Shown here in pieces: positions 61,501 through 64,000 of a DNA stretch of 64,000 bases. How positions within the stretch are numbered: position 1 is the first letter of the stretch; each line of letters starts with the position of its first letter. The notes under the pieces were generated by a model. The model was not told the DNA's origin, did no database searches, and worked only from the letters and a program-made list of their open reading frames with translations. The stretch is from Leptodactylus fallax. Taxonomy: Eukaryota; Chordata; Amphibia; Anura; Leptodactylidae. The stretch spans positions 372,001 to 436,000 of the forward strand of contig CAMRHE010000157.1 of the NCBI GenBank assembly GCA_947044405.1, in the 5' to 3' direction. The position numbers were made by a program, and so were the translations under genes.

Positions 61501-63228
61501 TTCTATCTCTTATTCTCCTGTTTTTTCTGTTCTTCTATGCTCGGTCCAGTCAGCACACAGTAAATTATCATGTGTGCTGCCATTCAGTCAACACTTCACT
61601 GTTCAGTGACCACAGAAATGGTGGCTTCACTGTGAGGAAGAAAAAAGAGAATGAACAGGGCATCACAAGATCAGCAAGAACCAATGTTCATCGGCTCTTA
61701 CCGAGAGAAAGATAGGCAGGACATACATTAATCTCTGAACATTGTTTGAGCCACAAAGGCCAGGGCTCAGGACAGTGGCAAAGCTATAAGTGCCCTCCCC
61801 CCTTCTAATGTACAGCCCTTCCAGAGGCTGGTGTATCTATGTGCACAGCACAGGCTGTAACCACCCCTTACGGATGTCCCACCCTCCCAGTTTAGTATGA
61901 TAGAAGTGCCCCCCTTCCTTCTGATGCTGTATGTGTGCATGCCCAGCACAAGTGGTAGTTGCTCCTTCCGAATGTCCCAACCTCCAAACTGCCACCTTAG
62001 TGAACCATATGCTCAGGCAGGAGAGCAGGACATCCAAAAGGGGCAACTCATCTTGTTCTGTGCTTTGCTGATGTTCTGAGCTGTTGTGATATGGTTGTGG
62101 ATGGAGGGTCATGTTGCCTGTCCCATCCATCAGTGACTACATCAGGACTGCAAATCATCTGAAATCTGGCAGTGGCTCGTGACCTCTCCCAGAATTCGCA
62201 ACACGACCCACACTTTGGAAAGCCATGGAATAGGGGATAACGCAGTATCTTACAGAATCATCATACAGGATTCCTGAAGCGCTGCAATACTGATCTGTAG
62301 GGGCTACTTAATACAATAGTGTACATGTACACTATTGTACATGGCTTTGCTGTATGCACATTTGGTAGTGAATTCTAGCTATTACTATGTTTGGAAATGG
62401 CATTTAATAAAAAAAACAAAAAAAACCTTTCACTTTCATTGTATTGCTCAGTGTTACAGAGTTTCTGCCACCAAAATTCTGCAACGAATATGAATTGTTA
62501 GAATCTGACTCCATATTTCTATAGGACTGTAGGGAATTCTAAATTCCTGTAGCTATCCTGCGGGGGCAACATTAGTCACTGACATTCCCTACTTTATTAA
62601 ACAGAACTGAAAAAGAATTAGCAAATTTTACATTTAGATAGTAAACATAAAAAATTGGCACAAATCTGAATGAAAACCTATACACATTGCAACTGCTCCT
62701 TTATTGCCTAAAATACCTATGTGCTGCAATCTGACGCTATATGACTTCTTTGTGTATAACTGATTCAATGGAAAATATAATACAGAAGTTTATATTTTCT
62801 GGTAAGATGTATTATTTTTAATATTCCCTATATAGAGACAGCAGAGCTGCCTGGTAATATCTACAGTATGCTAACTTCTTTTTAATGGTCTTATTATAAT
62901 ATGTGATACTGCTGTAAAACAAGGTACTCACATAATAGCCGTAATTTGGTATGAATGAAATACGCATTCAATGTCTTTTGTAAAATGATCTGTGCAACAT
63001 CAATTGCCTCAGGTGGCTCACTCATTGTAAATGTAGCAATGGTGCTCAGAGAAACATTATTCAATATACACCATACAATAATGATGTGATCCACAATGTA
63101 TTATAAAGTCAACTGAATTGATGCACTAGAGTGCCACAAATGTGCTCAAACACACATACACATACAATAACAACTTGTACTAAAGAATATGGATTATAAC
63201 ACTAGGACATACTAGGTTGCTTAGATTA
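61501..63228. other. Upstream flank, one weak exon candidate
   Basis: No confirmed gene. 62930-63100 on the minus strand has an open stretch (SEPPEAIDVAQIILQ) followed by GTGAGT at about 62926-62931, discussed as a weak exon candidate. CTGTACACTATTG-type palindromes occur near 62320-62345. Confidence 0.35.
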
Positions 63229-64000
63229 TTAACCCCTTAATGACAGACTATTTTGGGCTTCAGGATGTGGCATACTTTTTAAATTTTTTTTCATCCCTGC
63301 CTATTAAGAGCTAATTTATTTATTATTAAATTGCTATATTTTAGGAACCAAAACTTTTAAACATTGATTGAGATATGTAAGGACATATTTTTTACGGGAC
63401 ACACTTTAGTTTTCAGCAGTACTCTTTTGGGGTGCATTTGCCTTTTTGTTCACTTTTTATTACATATTTTTGAAGGCGAGATTAATAAAAACAGCAATTT
63501 TTGTGTTTTTTATGTATATTTTTTGCAGTGTTCAATGTGGGTTAAATAATGTAAATAACATAACTTTTTAGTTCATGCAGTGTTGGATGTGGTGATACCA
63601 ATCATGTGCAGAGTTCTTTATTTTTAATATAATAAAACTATGGGAAAAATAGTGGGGTTTTTTTTTTCACTTTTAAGGCTAAAGCCCCACCTAGGGAGCT
63701 GCAGCTGAATAACGCTGCAGCGGAAATGCATCACGGATTTTTCCACAGCATTTTTCACAGTCCGCAGAGTTTTTGCAACGTGGGGCCCCGGCCCTTTTTA
63801 AACTTTTTTTTTCCACTACAAGACTTGAACATGCAATCACTTCTGCAGTGTATTGTACATGTTAGTTTTACCCTGAAATCCAATCTTTAAGACCCAGTCT
63901 CTGTCTGGAACTATTAGGTGTTTATACATGGGACTGCCTTTGGCTGCCATGGCAACCCCGGGCAGATTGCAAAACTCTTCCCTCTGTCATTTGACATGCA
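63229..64000. mobile_element. TTAA-type dispersed element, runs off the window
   Basis: It starts TTAACCCCTTAATGACAGAC with TATTTTGGGCTTCAGGATG, the typical left end of a frog TTAA repeat. It continues with T-rich tracts and GCAATCACTTCTGCAGTGTA towards the window edge. It is interrupted at 63677-63793 by a MITE. Confidence 0.55.
63677..63793. mobile_element. Short family A/B MITE nested in TTAA element
   Basis: GGCTAAAGCCCCACCTAGGG at the left and GCAACGTGGGGCCCCGGCC at the right, with GCTGCAGCGGAAATGCATC and TTTCACAGTCCGCAGAG between. At 117 bp it is an internally deleted copy. TAA precedes it; no clear duplicate follows. Confidence 0.7.

Noticed and set aside
61045..61563. 172-residue frame rich in F, L, S and C suggesting a membrane protein
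   Set aside because: It is the pyrimidine-rich 50-bp minisatellite; a 50-bp unit cycles through all three frames, so no unit is read consistently as protein.

Overview
The window is vertebrate genomic DNA, most likely from an anuran amphibian. It has no operons, bacterial promoters or ribosome sites, coding sequence is sparse and split by introns, and transposons are dense. The frog assignment rests on the repertoire: L1-like and L2/CR1-like retrotransposons, several Tc1 lineages, many small palindromic elements (MITEs) with TTA/TAA or TTAA target sites, and a tetrapod-like IQGAP1. It is an inference, not a species call.

The host gene I can support is the 5' end of iqgap1, on the minus strand. 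Exon 1 (31189-31237) encodes MSTSDDVDGLLRPHYG and ends in a GTAAGT donor. Exon 2 (6095-6194) follows a pyrimidine-rich CAG acceptor and encodes the VLDDERLTAEEMDERRR...YLCHLEEAKR block. The split serine codon joins exactly as in IQGAP family proteins. Intron 1 is 24,994 bp. Bases 1-6094 are the start of intron 2; exon 3, which begins the calponin-homology domain, was not found and should lie beyond base 1. A GC- and CpG-rich promoter/5' UTR block lies at about 30840-31640. Everything to its right is upstream flank, in which I found no convincing second host gene.

Intron 2/intron 1 (1-31188) holds a hAT-type non-autonomous element with an exact 8-bp target duplication (2587-3571), a frameshifted Tc1 DD34E copy (6780-8414), old Tc1 remnants (11037-11355, 19590-20108, 23471-23915), a 5'-truncated L1-like tail (17481-18158), and a Tc1 element with an open transposase frame (24657-26223). 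It also holds about fifteen MITE copies of four families.

The upstream flank (31640-64000) holds more MITEs, a second Tc1 DD34E copy (40684-42319), and a three-layer nest at 43461-52286. In that nest an old hAT element is interrupted by a full-length L1-like retrotransposon (43875-50451, 17-bp perfect target duplication, intact ORF2, ORF1 with one stop) and by a second hAT element (50537-51911). Further right are an L2-like retrotransposon inside a TTAA MITE (53256-55222), a second reverse-transcriptase remnant (57425-59055), a 286-bp near-perfect inverted repeat (59106-59391) and a 50-bp minisatellite (61053-61500).

I found no undescribed multi-gene system. The most informative content is the iqgap1 5' end and the insertion chronology written by nested transposons and their target-site duplications.
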